A stretch of DNA of 64,000 nt from Margaritifera margaritifera (taxonomy: Eukaryota; Mollusca; Bivalvia; Unionida; Margaritiferidae), in assembly GCA_029931535.1 (NCBI GenBank), contig JAQPZY010001688.1, forward strand, positions 9,089,001 to 9,153,000. Reading direction: 5' to 3'. A program made the position numbers and the translations under genes. Below are positions 48,590 to 61,200 of the stretch, piece by piece; position 1 is the first letter of the stretch, and every line of letters starts with the position of its first letter. The notes under the pieces were generated by a model. The model made no database searches, had not been told where the DNA came from, and worked only from the letters and a program-made list of their open reading frames with translations.

Positions 48590-49560
48590 AATATGCCACT
48601 CATGAGGCAGAGCATATCATGTTTTGATGTTGTCAATCTGTCTGCCTGTTACCAATTTTGTTTCCACACAATAGCTCAAGTTATCCACCATCTACAGTTA
48701 TCAAACTTTATGGATTGCTTCCAACTTAGGTAAGGACAAAATGTATTGATTTTGGGTTCAAAAGCTAGAGGTCACTGAGACTGAATGAAAAAAAATGTTT
48801 TCTGTACAATAACTTTAGTTTGCCACCATCTAGAGTTACCAGACTTTGATGATAGCTTGCACTTGGGGTAAGGAAGAACCCAATCGATTTTGGGATCAAA
48901 AGATCAGAGTGCAAGGTCACTGTGACTGAAGGAATAAAATGGTTTTTGCACTGATTTTCTCCACCTTTTATAGTCACCAAGGTTTCTGAATGCCTTGCAC
49001 TTGAGGTAAGGAAGAACCATATCAATTTCAGGCTTAAAAGTTCAAAGATCAAGATCATTCTGACTGAAAGAAGAAAAATGGTTTCTGCATAACTTGAGTA
49101 TGGAAACTTGATACATTTACCATACTTTGTGGGATGGCTTGCACTTGGGGAAAGGAAGAACCCTTTTGATTTTGGAGTAAAAGGGTCAAAGGTCAGGGTC
49201 ACTGAATGAAAGAAGAAAAATGGCTTCCACACAATAACTCTAGTTGTCCTATCAACAATTACCAAATTTTGTGGATGGCTCACACTTGTGGTATAGAAGA
49301 AGCCCATTGATTTTGTGGTCAAAAGGTTAAAGGTAAGGTCATTGGGACTGAAAGAAGAAAAATGGTTTTTGAACAATAATTTGAGGAATCTGTTGTATAC
49401 AGTTCCCAGTCTTTGTGGATGGCTTGCACTTGGGCTAAGGAAGAACCCTTTTGATTTTGGTGTAGAAGTCTTTCCATTTGGGGCTCAGGAGGTCAAAGGT
49501 CATGGTCATTGACTGAAAGAAGAAAAATGGTTTCTGCACACAAATTTCAGTTATCTACAC
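48590..49560. repeat. Family D modular element, leader plus ~6 modules
   Basis: Leader ATGCCACTCATGAGGCAGAG, then CTGCCTGTTACCAATTTTGT, shared with the 20750 leader. Modules show CTTGCACTTGGGGTAAGGAA, CGATTTTGGGATCAAAAGAT and GAAAGAAGAAAAATGGTTTC. CTTGCAC-type anchors at 48856, 48994, 49138, 49279 and 49423 give a period of 138-144 bp. The 203-codon minus-strand frame here comes from the repeat. Confidence 0.88.
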
Positions 49561-49889
49561 TGAGGACTATAAAACATAGGACAGGCATATAATGTGCCAT
49601 TCATGGTAATACTTTTATTTATGTAAAACCCAATTCTGTCTTGTAATATGTAGTTGTTACCAGACTTACGGGTATATCATCAAGCTCTTGTATGATTCTG
49701 TTATCACCAAGTGCAAGCCATCCTTAAAATGATGCTGAGCCAACCACCAAAATGGCACCCTTGATGACCAACCTGTAAATCTTCATATGGCTACTTTACC
49801 TGTATTGATGGTCTTAATGACATAGGTTTTAAGTAAAAATACCATAGCAGTATGTAGCTGGTTCAGAATGCAAATCTAACCTCTAAAAT
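49561..49889. repeat. Degenerate module-like sequence
   Basis: AATGGCACCCTTGATGACCA and GATGGTCTTAATGACATAGG look like decayed Family A text. No gene. Confidence 0.5.
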
Positions 49890-51080
49890 GGCGCCACAAG
49901 CCCAAGGGAGCTTATGGAATGGCCGTGCATCCATTGTGCGTCCATCATTAACAATTGCTTGTTACCACTCTGTAGTCCATATTTCTAATCTGATTTCAGT
50001 TGAACATGGAATATGGTTTATATCATCAAAGTCTTGGATGAGTTCGATAATGCGCAAGATCTATGTATGTTAATAAGATAATCTTGCATCCAATTGGCTG
50101 AGCTTGTTACCACAGGACACTATTTCTGATCCAGTTTAGATCAAACTTGGAATATAAGCTCATCTCATCAAGATCTCAGACAAATTCAGTAATGAGGAAG
50201 ATCCATGCATATTAATGAGTTGATCTTGCATCTGATTGGCTGAGCTTGCTACCCCTCAGAAAGCCATACTTCTCATGCGATTGTGAGCAAACTTGAAATA
50301 TAAACCTGTATTATCAAGATCTTGGATGGGTTTGATAATGAGTGAGATCCACGTATATTAATAAATTAATCATACATCTGATATGCTGACCTTGTTACCA
50401 CTCTGTAGGCCAGATTTCTGATCCAATTTTGATCAAACTTGGAATATATGCATGAAAAAAAGAAGATGTTGGATGAGTTCGATGATGAGTGAGATTCACA
50501 CATATTAATGAGGTGATCTTGCATCTGATTGGCAAAGCTTGCATCTGATTGGCAAAGCTTATGGCCATACTGAAGGTCAGATTTCTGATCCGATTTTGAT
50601 CAAACTTGGAATATGTGCTTATATCATCAAGATCTTGTGCAAGTTCGATAATGAGTGAGATACACACATATTAATGAGTTGATCTTGTATCTGATTGGCT
50701 GAGCATTACCACTCTGGAAGCCATTTTTCTGATACAAAATATTGGCTTATATCATCAAGCTCTTGTATGAGTTTGTTAATGAGCGAGATCCACGCATAAC
50801 AATGGTGTAATCTTGCATCTGATTGGCTAAGCTTGTTACCACTCTCTTGGTTACAGACATTTGTGATCTGATTTTGGAAATATATGCTTTTATCAGCAGT
50901 ATCACGGAGTGTTTTAATAACGAGCGAGAGAGATACATATTAATGAGGTGAATTAATGAGGTGATCTTGCATTTGATTGACTGGGCCTCTTACCATTCTT
51001 GAAGCCATATTTTTGATCTGTTGGGTTTATAATCATCAACATCTTGAATGACTTCGATTATAAGCAAGAAACTGTGCATA
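49890..51080. repeat. Family B modular element, about 8 modules
   Basis: Leader CCCAAGGGAGCTTATGGAAT at 49896, then modules with GATCTTGCATCTGATTGGCT at 50222 and 50514 (two periods of 146 bp), CAAACTTGGAATATAAGCTC and CATATTAATGAGTTGATCTT. Some modules carry internal duplications (50515-50560). Confidence 0.9.
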
Positions 51081-51429
51081 TTAATCTTGCCTTCACTTTT
51101 AGATAATTTTTATCAGATCATTGTAAAATAAGTAAAATCAACATGATATCAAGTTTAGGAGATATTTTACATAGCATGTGTTCTTACACTACTACATAAC
51201 CATGTTTAATGAAATAGTCAACTGTTAAGTGTTAAGCCAGGCAAGTGATACTGTATGGGACCCACTTGTTACCTTTGAGCGATACCACTTCAATAACTTT
51301 GCCTTTTTTTTCTTCCAAAAGATATTGATTTAAGCAAACTTAGCATGTGGATATATCTTGACATTGTCTGAGACAAGTTCAGTGATCATCATATCAGGTT
51401 CAAGGTCACAAGCTGATGACAAAGAATTA

Positions 51430-51660
51430 TGTACTGCACTTACAGGCATCTTGTGAAAATGCCAATTCAGACATGTAAGAAAATATTTTTGTTTCCAAAT
51501 TTAGTATGTTGGAGTTTCTCATAAATATTTGAGATGGTTTCAATACTTAGCAGTTAAAAAGAAGTAAAGGACAGAAGAAATGGATTGATCTTGTGCCCTG
51601 GAAATTCTTTTTGGCCAGTAGAGCATTAGTAATTTTTGAGTGACTCTGGTGTTAAAATTT
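51430..51660. repeat. Family A tail module, solitary
   Basis: ATGTAAGAAAATATTTTTGT, GAGATGGTTTCAATACTTAG and GGAAATTCTTTTTGGCCAGT match 36180-36365. Confidence 0.75.
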
Positions 51661-51779
51661 GCATTGTATGCTTTATGATATATAATATGTAACCTCTTAA
51701 AGCAATATGCCATGCTTTTGAAATCAGCTTATAGATATCCTTAACTTTTTTATTATGCTGCATTACATATTTTACAGCT

Positions 51780-52185
51780 GCTTTTTTTAATATGCCCGCC
51801 ATAATGTATACCTAATATCTTGAAAAAACTTTGTAAATGACTTGCATTTGAGATAAGAAAGATATCTATTGATTTTGGTGTTAAAAGGTCAAAGGTCATG
51901 ATCATATATTGAATCATCCATCTGTTCCCTATTTTGTTTCTGTACAATAACTTGAGTTTTCCACCATCTACTGTTACCAAACTTGGGCATGATTGTAAGT
52001 AGTTTGCATTTGTGACTAGGAAGAAACCTATCAATTTCAGGCTAAAAAGGCCAAAGGTCAGGGTCACAGGAATGAAAGAAAGAAAACTATTTCCATACAA
52101 TATCTTGACTTGTATACCAGATATCTTGACCAAACTTTGTAAATGGCTTGTATTTGAGGTAAGAAAGACATCTATTGATTTTGGT
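51780..52185. repeat. Family D modules, about 3
   Basis: GGTCAAAGGTCATGATCATA, TTGAGTTTTCCACCATCTAC and CTTGACCAAACTTTGTAAAT match the 48590 family. Confidence 0.75.
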
Positions 52186-53204
52186 ACTCTTTATCATTTT
52201 GTCAATAAATCATCTATATTTATGTAAATAATCATGCGTTACCATTATTTGAATGTATTCTTATGCTTTTCAAGTAGATCTGTTGGTTTGGGTACAAAAT
52301 AAACTCTTGAATGTACTAAATGTGTCTCTGTCCTTTCAAGCGGCAGTTGCACCGATTTTTGTGAATTCATTTTCTTGTCAGTGACGTTGCAACTGCAATA
52401 GTCACTTGGTTAATAAACACTTTCCTCTCTACTATCAGTGTTTCCTGCTATACCTCTGACATCAGTATCACATTAAAAATTGCTTCTAAACTTCAAATAT
52501 ACTTTTGTCTTGTGCATCTCCGGACACCATGTTTTATGTAACCAAAAGTAGTCCTATTTCTCATGGTTGGCAATGGTACGTACAAACGTTTCACTACAAT
52601 ATGATCTGATCTACATTTAAAGTGGGAAACACTAAATAGTTGCTTTAATGCAAAGTGAATGGGGTTTGGTTTAAAGTTTATAATACATTTAGAAATTTTT
52701 TATAGGGAGCACTATACACCAGTGATTTTTACCATATTGGCTAATGTATAATACATACCAATCTGCAATCAGCACACATGGATTGAAAATTCACTCGCCC
52801 AACTAAAAATGACAAGTGAAAATTTTAAGTGGTTGAGTTAATTTTCCAATTACTGTCTCGAATAGTGCTGAGTTAGGGATATTCATTGTTTCTTTTTAAT
52901 GAAAAGAATATTCTGCCAGGAATATTGCAGACTTTGTTCAATGAAAGCTCATGCTTGCTATGGGAAGTTTGTTTTCCATATGTTTTGATCAAGCTCATAC
53001 AAGCGCTTTGCTCTCACTTTATAATACTAATAAACACTTAGCTGGCCGAGAGCAGACTGGTCTCAATTTTGTAACTACTTATAACTAGTGTTAGAAGGGT
53101 CTCAGAAAAAGTGCCGGAAAACAACTATTCACTTCATTGAATTTAGGCCATTAACATCATCAGCTTTTATATTTCTATAATAGCTGGTTGAGTAAGAGTT
53201 TCTT
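52186..53204. other. Unassigned DNA
   Basis: No gene or element recognised. Confidence 0.4.
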
Positions 53205-53355
53205 CTAGGCAAGTAACTGACATGGCAAGTCTAACATTTAGGCAAGTAACTGACATGGCAAGTCTAACATCTAGGCAGGTAACTGACATGGCAAGTTAAA
53301 AGTAACTGATATGGCAAGTGTAACTTCTAGGCAAGTAACTGACATGGCAAGTCTA
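53205..53355. repeat. Short ~33-bp tandem repeat, 4 units
   Basis: Unit around TAGGCAAGTAACTGACATGG and CAAGTCTAAC, with one shortened copy. Confidence 0.88.
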
Positions 53356-53424
53356 ATTTTTTAAGACTTTTCAACCTTGGGTACAGCATAGACTCAAATT
53401 AGCTGTAAGCAAAAGTGTTTGCAT

Positions 53425-53635
53425 ATCACAGTTTATGCTGTTGGTTGTATTGAGCATATCAGTTTATGCTGTTGGTTGTATTGATGATTTGAGGCAGATA
53501 GTATTGACACAGTTCTATTATGTGATGCAGATATTAATGAATGCTTTTTGCAGTTGAGTTTGTTATGCACAGGTTATTGGAGTTTGTTATGCACAGGTTA
53601 TTGGAGTTTGTTATGCACAGGTTATTACAGTATTG
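53425..53635. repeat. Two small tandem duplications
   Basis: ATCACAGTTTATGCTGTTGG-type unit twice at 53425-53485, and GAGTTTGTTATGCACAGGTT three times at about 53558-53630. Confidence 0.85.
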
Positions 53636-55784
53636 GAATTTTGTAAAATTATGAGCACGATTAATACGACGTGTGTAATATTGTATATATTTGTACAGTG
53701 GTCTGCCTCTTATATGGTCATCCCTTCTGGTGTGGCTTTTCGGGAGGGAGATGACAGATGTCGGTACACATACATGTACATGTAATAATTACTTATAGAG
53801 TAAGAAAGAGACATTACAAATTTTGAAATATTATTTAATATTTTCATTTAAAAATCATTTGTATGTTATGGAATTAATGTGATAAAAACTTTTATAAACA
53901 TTGTTTAAAATAATTATGAATAATCATCAAAATGTTCTCACAAACATTTTAATGATAATATTTCAGTTCACATCATCTGTCATCTGTGGGAAAGTTAAAC
54001 ACAGTTCTTAAGAATCCTTAGGCATGAAAAATTTATCAAATTTTGTCAATCTTGTGCTTTTTATAGCTTTTCTTTTATTTTTCTTGAGAATGTCTTGAGC
54101 AAATATACCACTGCTAAACTAATTTACAGCTTTTACATGAGATGCACTGTGCTTACAAAGGAAGTGAGCTTGTTAAGTGATGAACTGGTCATTGTCTGGT
54201 GCCCGAGTTCATTACATTTTGTAATCTAGGGTACATGTATGCAAGCAAAGCCAAGGTGGCTATTATACTATTTTTACTTGAAGGCAACCCAACATTGTCA
54301 TGCTGACTTGAACTGAACAACACTGTGCTTCTCAGCTGTTATTTTTTGTCATCTTGATAATTATTGGCAGTAGTCATAGCAAGTAATTATCAAAGTGACA
54401 AAACCTGACAATTAAGGAATGCAAAACAGCATTGTTAATTGGATTAATAGCTTGCCTATTTGTATGGATTAAAGTTATGTACTTTATCGGTGTGCTGAAA
54501 CAAATCGCAGTGTCTTGGGTCATGGATTTATTAATTTCTGCAACACCAAGATGTAAAATCCATAACTGGTTTCATTTTATTGCTTCTTCAGACTGAATTC
54601 AGATAATTGTTTAAACCCCTTTGGTTTCTATGAGATCAACATTATAAACAAAATGACATCATGGCATGAGTCATGCAAAGACATTCTAGCTATAATTTTA
54701 AATAGTGTCTTAGATGCATAAATAGCATGGAAAATGTCACAGAAACGATACAGAAAAGATAGACAAGATACAGAAAACTGGATTATTAAGATACACATAT
54801 CTCTTGAGGCAACTATAATAGTAGAATTTGTATAAAGAAATAGAGACATAGTTTTATTTTCCTTTAGATATATAGAACTGATGAAATACTATGAATTTAT
54901 CAATGAATGAAGTTTAGATATAATCTTAGAATTTAAACCATTTTGATTCACAGTATCCAAACGATCAATCAAAATAATCACATTTCCACCATTTTATATT
55001 TTCAATCAGTTGTTGTTGAGTGTGACTATTCACTATTCATAAAACCATGACCCAAGTGCTTGTGGAACAAATGACATTGTCAGTTTAGAAATTGAAAAAT
55101 AACCATGAGATTTCCATCTGTAAACTCCAATATGTGACGACTCATGAATTGGACATTTTCTTTGATAATATGCTGGTAGTATTAAAGAGGTGGCCATCCA
55201 TGAGGGGTAATTTTTAATATAAAGTCATTGACACAAAGTGATTCTGGCCACAAATAGTGAGTAGCCACTCATCATTGGTGTCCATTCAAGAGTGGGACCC
55301 CTATATTTGTATTTTACTATCTGAGCATTATTTTGTTTTGCATGTTTTTGTTGGTTTTGTGTAGTTAATGTATAATCTGCCTGTGTATGTATGTATGTAT
55401 ATTGCATGTTGTCAAATAAGTCATTATTACTGTATATACCCATGTATCAGTGGCTATTCTAGAACGGAAAATTTGAGGGAGAGGGACAATTCCCCACCAT
55501 CTGAAAAATAAAGGGAGATTTTTCTAAATATAGGAAGGATTTAACCAAGAAATAATGGCAGAGCTTGCAAATAGGATGCGGAAATTTCAGGCAAAATTTG
55601 GTTGAATTCTTTGTTTGATTTTTTAGAAATTATCATGAATTTCTCCATCGTATATGATAAAAATAGCCTGATGTATCATATGTACCTGTTTATGAACAGT
55701 GTAGACCCATGATGTATGGGCAGTTACAGGCATGATTATTTTAAGGGTATTCCCTGATTTCAGGGACTTTTACTCATGATTATT
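53636..55784. other. Unassigned AT-rich DNA
   Basis: About 2.1 kb. No gene, array or mobile element recognised. Confidence 0.4.
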
Positions 55785-56158
55785 GATTGAAAACAGTTTC
55801 CAATTGGTCCTAAATGATTGAAAACAGTTCCCAATTGGTCCAAAATGATTGAAAACAGTTTCCAATTGGTCCAAAATGATTGAAAACAGTTCCCAATTGG
55901 TCCAAAATGATTGAAAACAGTTCCCAATTGGTCCAAAATGATTGAAAACAATTCCCAATTTGTCCAAAATGATTGAAAACAATTCCCAATTGGTCCAAAA
56001 TGATTGAAAACAGTTCCCAATTTGTCCAAAATGATTGAAAACAATTCCTAATTGGTCCAAAATGATTGAAAACAGTTCCCAATTGGTCCAAAATGATTGA
56101 AAACAATTCCCAATTGGTCCAAAATGATTGAAAACAATTCCCAATTGGTCCAAAATGA
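55785..56158. repeat. 31-bp minisatellite, 12 units
   Basis: The unit TGATTGAAAACAGTTCCCAA plus TTGGTCCAAAA is highly uniform, with CAGTT/CAATT and TTGG/TTTG variants interspersed. Open minus frames across it are by-products. Confidence 0.97.
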
Positions 56159-57202
56159 TCAAAATTGAAGGATTTTTTGAAGGGATATATACTATCCAGA
56201 TATGAAATGGAGGGTTAACATTTCTGTGCCAGGAATGATACTATATTTTGTGTTTTATTTTACACTTTTTTCCAACATAGAAGAGCTTGTTTAAAAAATA
56301 GGGAAATGTAGTTCCCTGTAATATATGTTTCCCACCAGAACCACACTCAAAACAAAGTCAGATTCGTTAGAGACCTCAAGATTTATGCCCTCTTCTGCAG
56401 TTCAAGCTGTGAAAATTGTGATCTAATCATTCATCTAAATGCCTTCCAACTTTAATTTGGATGACATTTGGGGATTTGTGAGTATCTGGATAAACTTGTA
56501 TACAGTATTGGGATACTACAAAATATGCCAGTCGATTATTGCTTGGGTATAAGATCAGAAACTAAAGAAAACAAAAGAAAATGTAACATGTTATTAGTGA
56601 CAGGATTAGTTATGTATGGAAGGATTCATTATGGTTTGGAAGACCACAGTCTGGCATATAAATTCAGTTGGCTATAATGTTAATCTTTACTTTAAAACAA
56701 AGAAACTAGTTATAACTTTTTTTTTCTAGTAAGTTACTTTATAACCAGTGCTGTCATTTGTTACTTGGTTTAGTGAGCATGTTCTCGACACATTCTTTTG
56801 ATGAATTCAAAGAATTCCAACTCTTGCAACTGTCAAACAATGCACTTCATGATCCTAACAGTCAATCACATACCGGTACCCATCTTCATCACTCTCTGTA
56901 CATTTCATTGCACAATCATTGTTACAAAAAAGAACTGACAGAAAATTGATAGATTTTCAAAAATAAAAATGAATACCGGTACATCAAATCTGCATTTATT
57001 AAACTGTATTGAAGGTAGTTGTACTTTTATTCAATGAACCTTTCATTTGACCAAAAATATACAATTGATGTACATGTATATCTTGGCACATATATGATCA
57101 GAGCAGTATTTTATACAGTTATTTATTTTCAAAATCTAGTATCCCATCTCGGTCGATCACAGAGTTAACTATTTTTACTTTTTTGGTGGGAAATATAGAC
57201 AC
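56159..57202. other. Unassigned DNA
   Basis: No supported gene. Open frames of 60-70 codons at 56468 and 56758 show no motif. Confidence 0.4.
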
Positions 57203-58126
57203 ATTGTTACAAATTCTTTCCATCAGGGCATCAATTAGTATATTGTAAGTAGCATTAATAAATTTGGCATGAAAGTGAAAATGGAAACAATGGCACAGTA
57301 CATGTCAAATCTTGCTAATTAACAATTAGCATGCAGATGGCACCTGTTTTCTTTCTTTAAAAGATAAATTGCTTCACTGAGATACATTTGAAAAAAAGAC
57401 ATCATTTTAATAATAAAATACACTTTTAGATGATTGGATTCATCATTGCACTAAGTAACATTTTAAGAAGAAAAGATGTTATTGTGCTTAAATACATTAT
57501 TTGGATTGGAGGATCCATTGTCTTACTCTTGATAGCTCTCAGTTGTTGTTTTTTTTTATGCCACTTTTTACATATTATTGGCTATATCATGCTGAGGAAA
57601 TGGGAGATAAGTGTCTTTCTCAAGGACACACTGAGGCACCTGACTCGGGTTGGCCTGGGCAGGTATCAAACCTGTTTCCCTTGTTTTACAAGTACAATGC
57701 TCTACCAACTGAGCTTTCCTGCTTCCCCTTTCAGAAGATATTAATTACTTGTGGGACATAACATGATACATAATAATAATAATAAAAAAAATTGAAATAA
57801 TTTTGAAAATGTAAAAAGCTTGAACATTTTGCAACGTTTTCAGTAAATTTATCAAAATTCTAGCTGTGAAGTTGGATGCAAATTATCCAGAGGCTATAAA
57901 ATGGGCAGCAGTGGGTAGGTATGCAGCAGTTGGTAGGTACCACATTTCCAACATAAGTACTCCCAAGATGGTGAGTGAAGCAAGAGGATATGTCTCATTT
58001 ATTTCATCACAATTCTTTGCCATTTCAGTTGTAGCATTAACCCAATAAATAGATGAAAGTAAACATATTGTTACAAATTCTTTCCATAAGGACATCAATT
58101 AGTATAAATGTAAGTAGCATTAATAA
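57203..58126. repeat. ~60-bp direct repeats enclosing 0.8 kb
   Basis: CATTGTTACAAATTCTTTCC with ATCAATTAGTAT and GTAAGTAGCATTAATAA at 57203-57263 recurs at about 58066-58126. The enclosed DNA contains the SINE at 57540. Confidence 0.75.
57540..57725 (-). mobile_element. tRNA-derived SINE, type I
   Basis: Minus strand: AAGCTCAGTTGGTAGAGCAT (A box), TTGTACTTGTAAAACAAGG, then GGTTTGATACCTGCCCAGGC (B box), and a body ending at ATGATATAGCCAATAATATG. The closest of the type I copies to an intact tRNA head, but the anticodon arm is not a functional tRNA. Confidence 0.87.
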
Positions 58127-58239
58127 GACTAGATTATAACATTCTACTTTAAAATAAATGGGCATAAGAATTACATGTAAAATGGAACTCAATTATAATG
58201 AACACTGAGGGACCTGTGAAATTTGTTTATTAAAGTGAA

Positions 58240-58490
58240 TATTTGGCTGGATTGCAAATCAATGTCATCTTATGGACTCGTGTGACTGGAAGTCTGTCTG
58301 TTCTTATGTCTGACCACGTGTCTGGCATTAATACTGAGGTTAGGGTTTGCATTAAGCTTATTTTCCCGGACACTTGGTATGTAAATATTTCATGAGTATT
58401 ACAACTGTCAGCAAAAACTAGGCAACTGTGTGACCTGTATTTCGTGGTTTGCAATCCAGTCATACCGCCATTGTTAGTTTTCTTTTGTTA
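58240..58490. mobile_element. Short Family C element with inverted ends
   Basis: GGATTGCAAA near 58248 is matched by TTTGCAATCC near 58448. In between is Family C text (GGTTAGGGTTTGCATTAAGC, ACTGTCAGCAAAAACTAGG). It ends in GTCATACCGCCATTGTTAGT as in the 26780 copy. Confidence 0.65.
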
Positions 58491-58634
58491 CTGTGAATTC
58501 ATTATGTTTTGTGGGCTTACAGTTTTCATAGATTTAGAGGTTGCTACTAAACAATGAAGTTAAAGAATCAATTTACGAACGTTGATACTTGTGTGGAAAC
58601 AAAAAAGACTCCCATCCCCATTCCATGAATTCAG

Positions 58635-58868
58635 ATACAAATGAAATTGGTATGGTACTTGGTATGTAAATATTTCATGATACAAATGAAATTGGTATGG
58701 TACTTGGTGTGTAAATATTTCATGATACAAATGAAATTGGTATGGTACTTGGTATGTAAATATTTCATGATACAAATGAAATTGGTATGGTACTTGGTAT
58801 GTAAATATTTCATGATACAAATGAAATTGGTATGGTACTTGGTATGTAAATATTTCATGATACAAATT
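58635..58868. repeat. 45-bp minisatellite, 5 units
   Basis: The unit contains GATACAAATGAAATTGGTAT and ACTTGGTATGTAAATATTTC. The second half also occurs once at about 58374, inside the Family C element 250 bp upstream, a likely source for the array. Confidence 0.96.
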
Positions 58869-58989
58869 ACATAAATGTAATTGCTCCATTAATTATGCAG
58901 ATTGATATGCATGTATATAAATGAATTCACAGAATATCCAGGGCAAAAAATTAGATGGGTAAAATAGTCACATGCACATAAAGTAGGAC

Positions 58990-60253
58990 AGTACTCCCTC
59001 ACTATAATGTTATTCATGGGAACCATAAAAATGATGTCATCTTATGTTGAGATGTTTCATACATAATATTGCTAATAAATAATGAAATAAGATCCATGAC
59101 AATACCTGTGTTATAAAAGGGACTGCCATATACTGAGGTGTTTCATACATAATATTACTAATAAGTAAGATCCATGACCATACCTGTGTTATAAAAGGGA
59201 CTGCATTATACTGAGGTGTTTCATACATAATATTACTAATAAGTAAAATACATGACTATACCTGTGTTATAAAAGGGACTGCCTTTTAATGAGGTGTTTT
59301 GTACATAATATTACTAATAAATAATGAAATAAGATCCATGACCATACCTGTGTTATAATAGGGACTGCCTTATACTGAGGTGTTTCATACATAATATTAC
59401 TAATAAGTAAGATCCATGACCATACCTGTGTTATAATAGGGACTGCATTATACTGAGGTGTTTCATACATAATATTACTAATAAATAATGAAATAAGATC
59501 CATGACCATACCTGTGTTATAATAGGGACTGCCTTATACTGAGGTGTTTCATACCTAATATTACTAATAAATAATGAAATAAGATCCATGACAATACCTG
59601 TGTTATAAAAAGGACTGCTTTATACTGAGGTGTTTCATACCTAATATTACTAATAAATAATGAAATAAGATCCATGACAATACCTGTGTTATAAAAAGGA
59701 CTGCTTTATACTGAGGTATTTCATACCTAATATTACTAATAAATAATGAAATAAGATCCATGACAATACCTGTGTTATAATAGGGTCTGCTTTATACAGA
59801 GGTGTTTCATACCTAATATTACTAATAAATAATGAAATAAGATCCATGACAATACCTGTGTTATGAAAGGGACTGCATTATACTGAGGTGTTTCATACCT
59901 AATATTACTAATAAATAATGAAATAAGATCCATGAAATACCTGTGTTATAAAAAGGACTGCTTTATACTGAGGTATTTCATACCTAATATTACTAATAAA
60001 TAATGAAATAAGATCCATGACAATACCTATGTTATAAAAAGGACTGCTTTATACTGAGGTATTTCATACCTAATATTACTTATAAATAATGAAATAAGAT
60101 CCATGACCATACCTGTGTTATAAAAAGGACTGCTTTATACTGAGGTATTTCATACCTAATATTACTAATAAATAATGAAATAATATCCATGACAATACCT
60201 GTGTTATAAAAGGGACTGCTTTATACTGAGGTGCTTTATAGTGAGGGAGTACT
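58990..60253. mobile_element. TIR-bounded array of 73-86-bp units
   Basis: AGTACTCCCTCACTATAA at 58990-59007 is the exact reverse complement of 60236-60253. Between them lie about 14 tandem units (TACTGAGGTGTTTCATAC, AATATTACTAATAAATAATG, ATCCATGACAATACCTGTGT). Units are 86 bp or about 73-74 bp when the TAAATAATGAAA segment is missing. The unit text TATACTGAGG also occurs in the diverged sequence at 62890-63240. Likely a non-autonomous DNA transposon whose interior was amplified. The superfamily is not certain, though CCCTC-rich ends recall pogo/Tigger-type elements. Confidence 0.8.
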
Positions 60254-60421
60254 TATCTATATCTAAAACCTTGCTCAATCAGAGTTGGTTATAAATGTAC
60301 TCATTCCATTCTAACAATTATCTTCTTATATCTACTTTAGTTTTCAAAATGTACTTGAATTTCTCCTGTTTGTAACTTGTTATTGAAATTTCTCATATTC
60401 ATACCAAGTTGTTCTTTTCAG

Positions 60422-60490
60422 ATGAAGGAAGTCAAGGGTGCGAAGATGGATTGTCACATTCACTTCTGGTTAGGATCCGAGACATCACAG
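60422..60490 (+). CDS. Villin/gelsolin-family protein, third coding exon
   Basis: Acceptor CAAGTTGTTCTTTTCAG (AG at 60420-60421) and donor CAG|GTCAGT (GT at 60491). It holds 23 codons, phase 0-0. The peptide is MKEVKGAKMD followed by CHIHFWLGSETSQ. In the family, YI.L is followed by a short variable loop and then .IH.W.G..SS/TSQ, the third strand of gelsolin-like domain 1. The next exon should begin with residues like DE(G/A)xA; I find no such exon before 64000. The leading ATG is an internal methionine, not a start. Confidence 0.94.
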
Positions 60491-60839
60491 GTCAGTAACA
60501 TTTGCGGCCCTGATTTGTTTTACTGTCAGGGATTTCTTTTATTTTAGTGATTGAGAATTGGACCATCATTTTTGGAATTAATTTGATCAAGTAGGAATAA
60601 ACTTTATGAATTGAATTGCTGAATTTGGGTATTCTGAAGGATTTTAAATATTTTTATGATTTGAGGTTGGAGCCCATTTACATTGGGATCAGAGTCTCTA
60701 TTTGGTTCCTTTCACTTCTTAGAAGAAAAATCCCTGAATGAACTCTTTTCCTGTCATTACAACCAGTTTCATTTTTCACACATTGAAGCTGGCCATATGC
60801 TGATAGTCTTTATGTGGAAAGGAATTGGACAAAAAAACA

Positions 60840-61200
60840 ATACATCTGTAAGATATTGACAAGACAATATTTCTGTAAGATATTGACAAGACATTACATC
60901 TGTAAGATCTTGACAAGACGATACATCTGTAAGATATTGACAAGACGATACATCTGTAAGATATTGACAAGACAATACATCTGTAAGATATTGACAAGAC
61001 GATACATCTGTAAGATATTGACAAGACGATACATCTGTAAGATATTGACAAGATGATACATCTGTAAGATATTGACAAGACGATACATCTGTAAGATATT
61101 GACAAGATGATACATCTGTAAGATATTGACAAGATGATACATCTGTTAGATATTGACAATACGATACATCTGTAAGATACTGACAAGACAATACATCTGT
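60840..61200. repeat. 27-bp satellite, about 13 units
   Basis: Unit ATACATCTGTAAGATATTGA plus CAAGACG, with ACAAGATG variants. It passes without a break into the 54-bp array. Confidence 0.96.

Larger units (their letters stand above)
45804..60421 (+). other. Villin-like gene intron 2 (14,618 bp)
   Basis: GT...AG, phase 0, filled with module families A, B, D and E and minisatellites. Confidence 0.88.

Noticed and set aside
48765..49376. A 203-residue minus-strand protein with internal repeats
   Set aside because: It is the translation of Family D 141-bp modules. The period of about 47 residues matches the DNA repeat.
60894..61142. Leu/Val-rich repeat protein (NILQMY repeats)
   Set aside because: Translation of the 27-bp satellite. 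No start context or homologous family.
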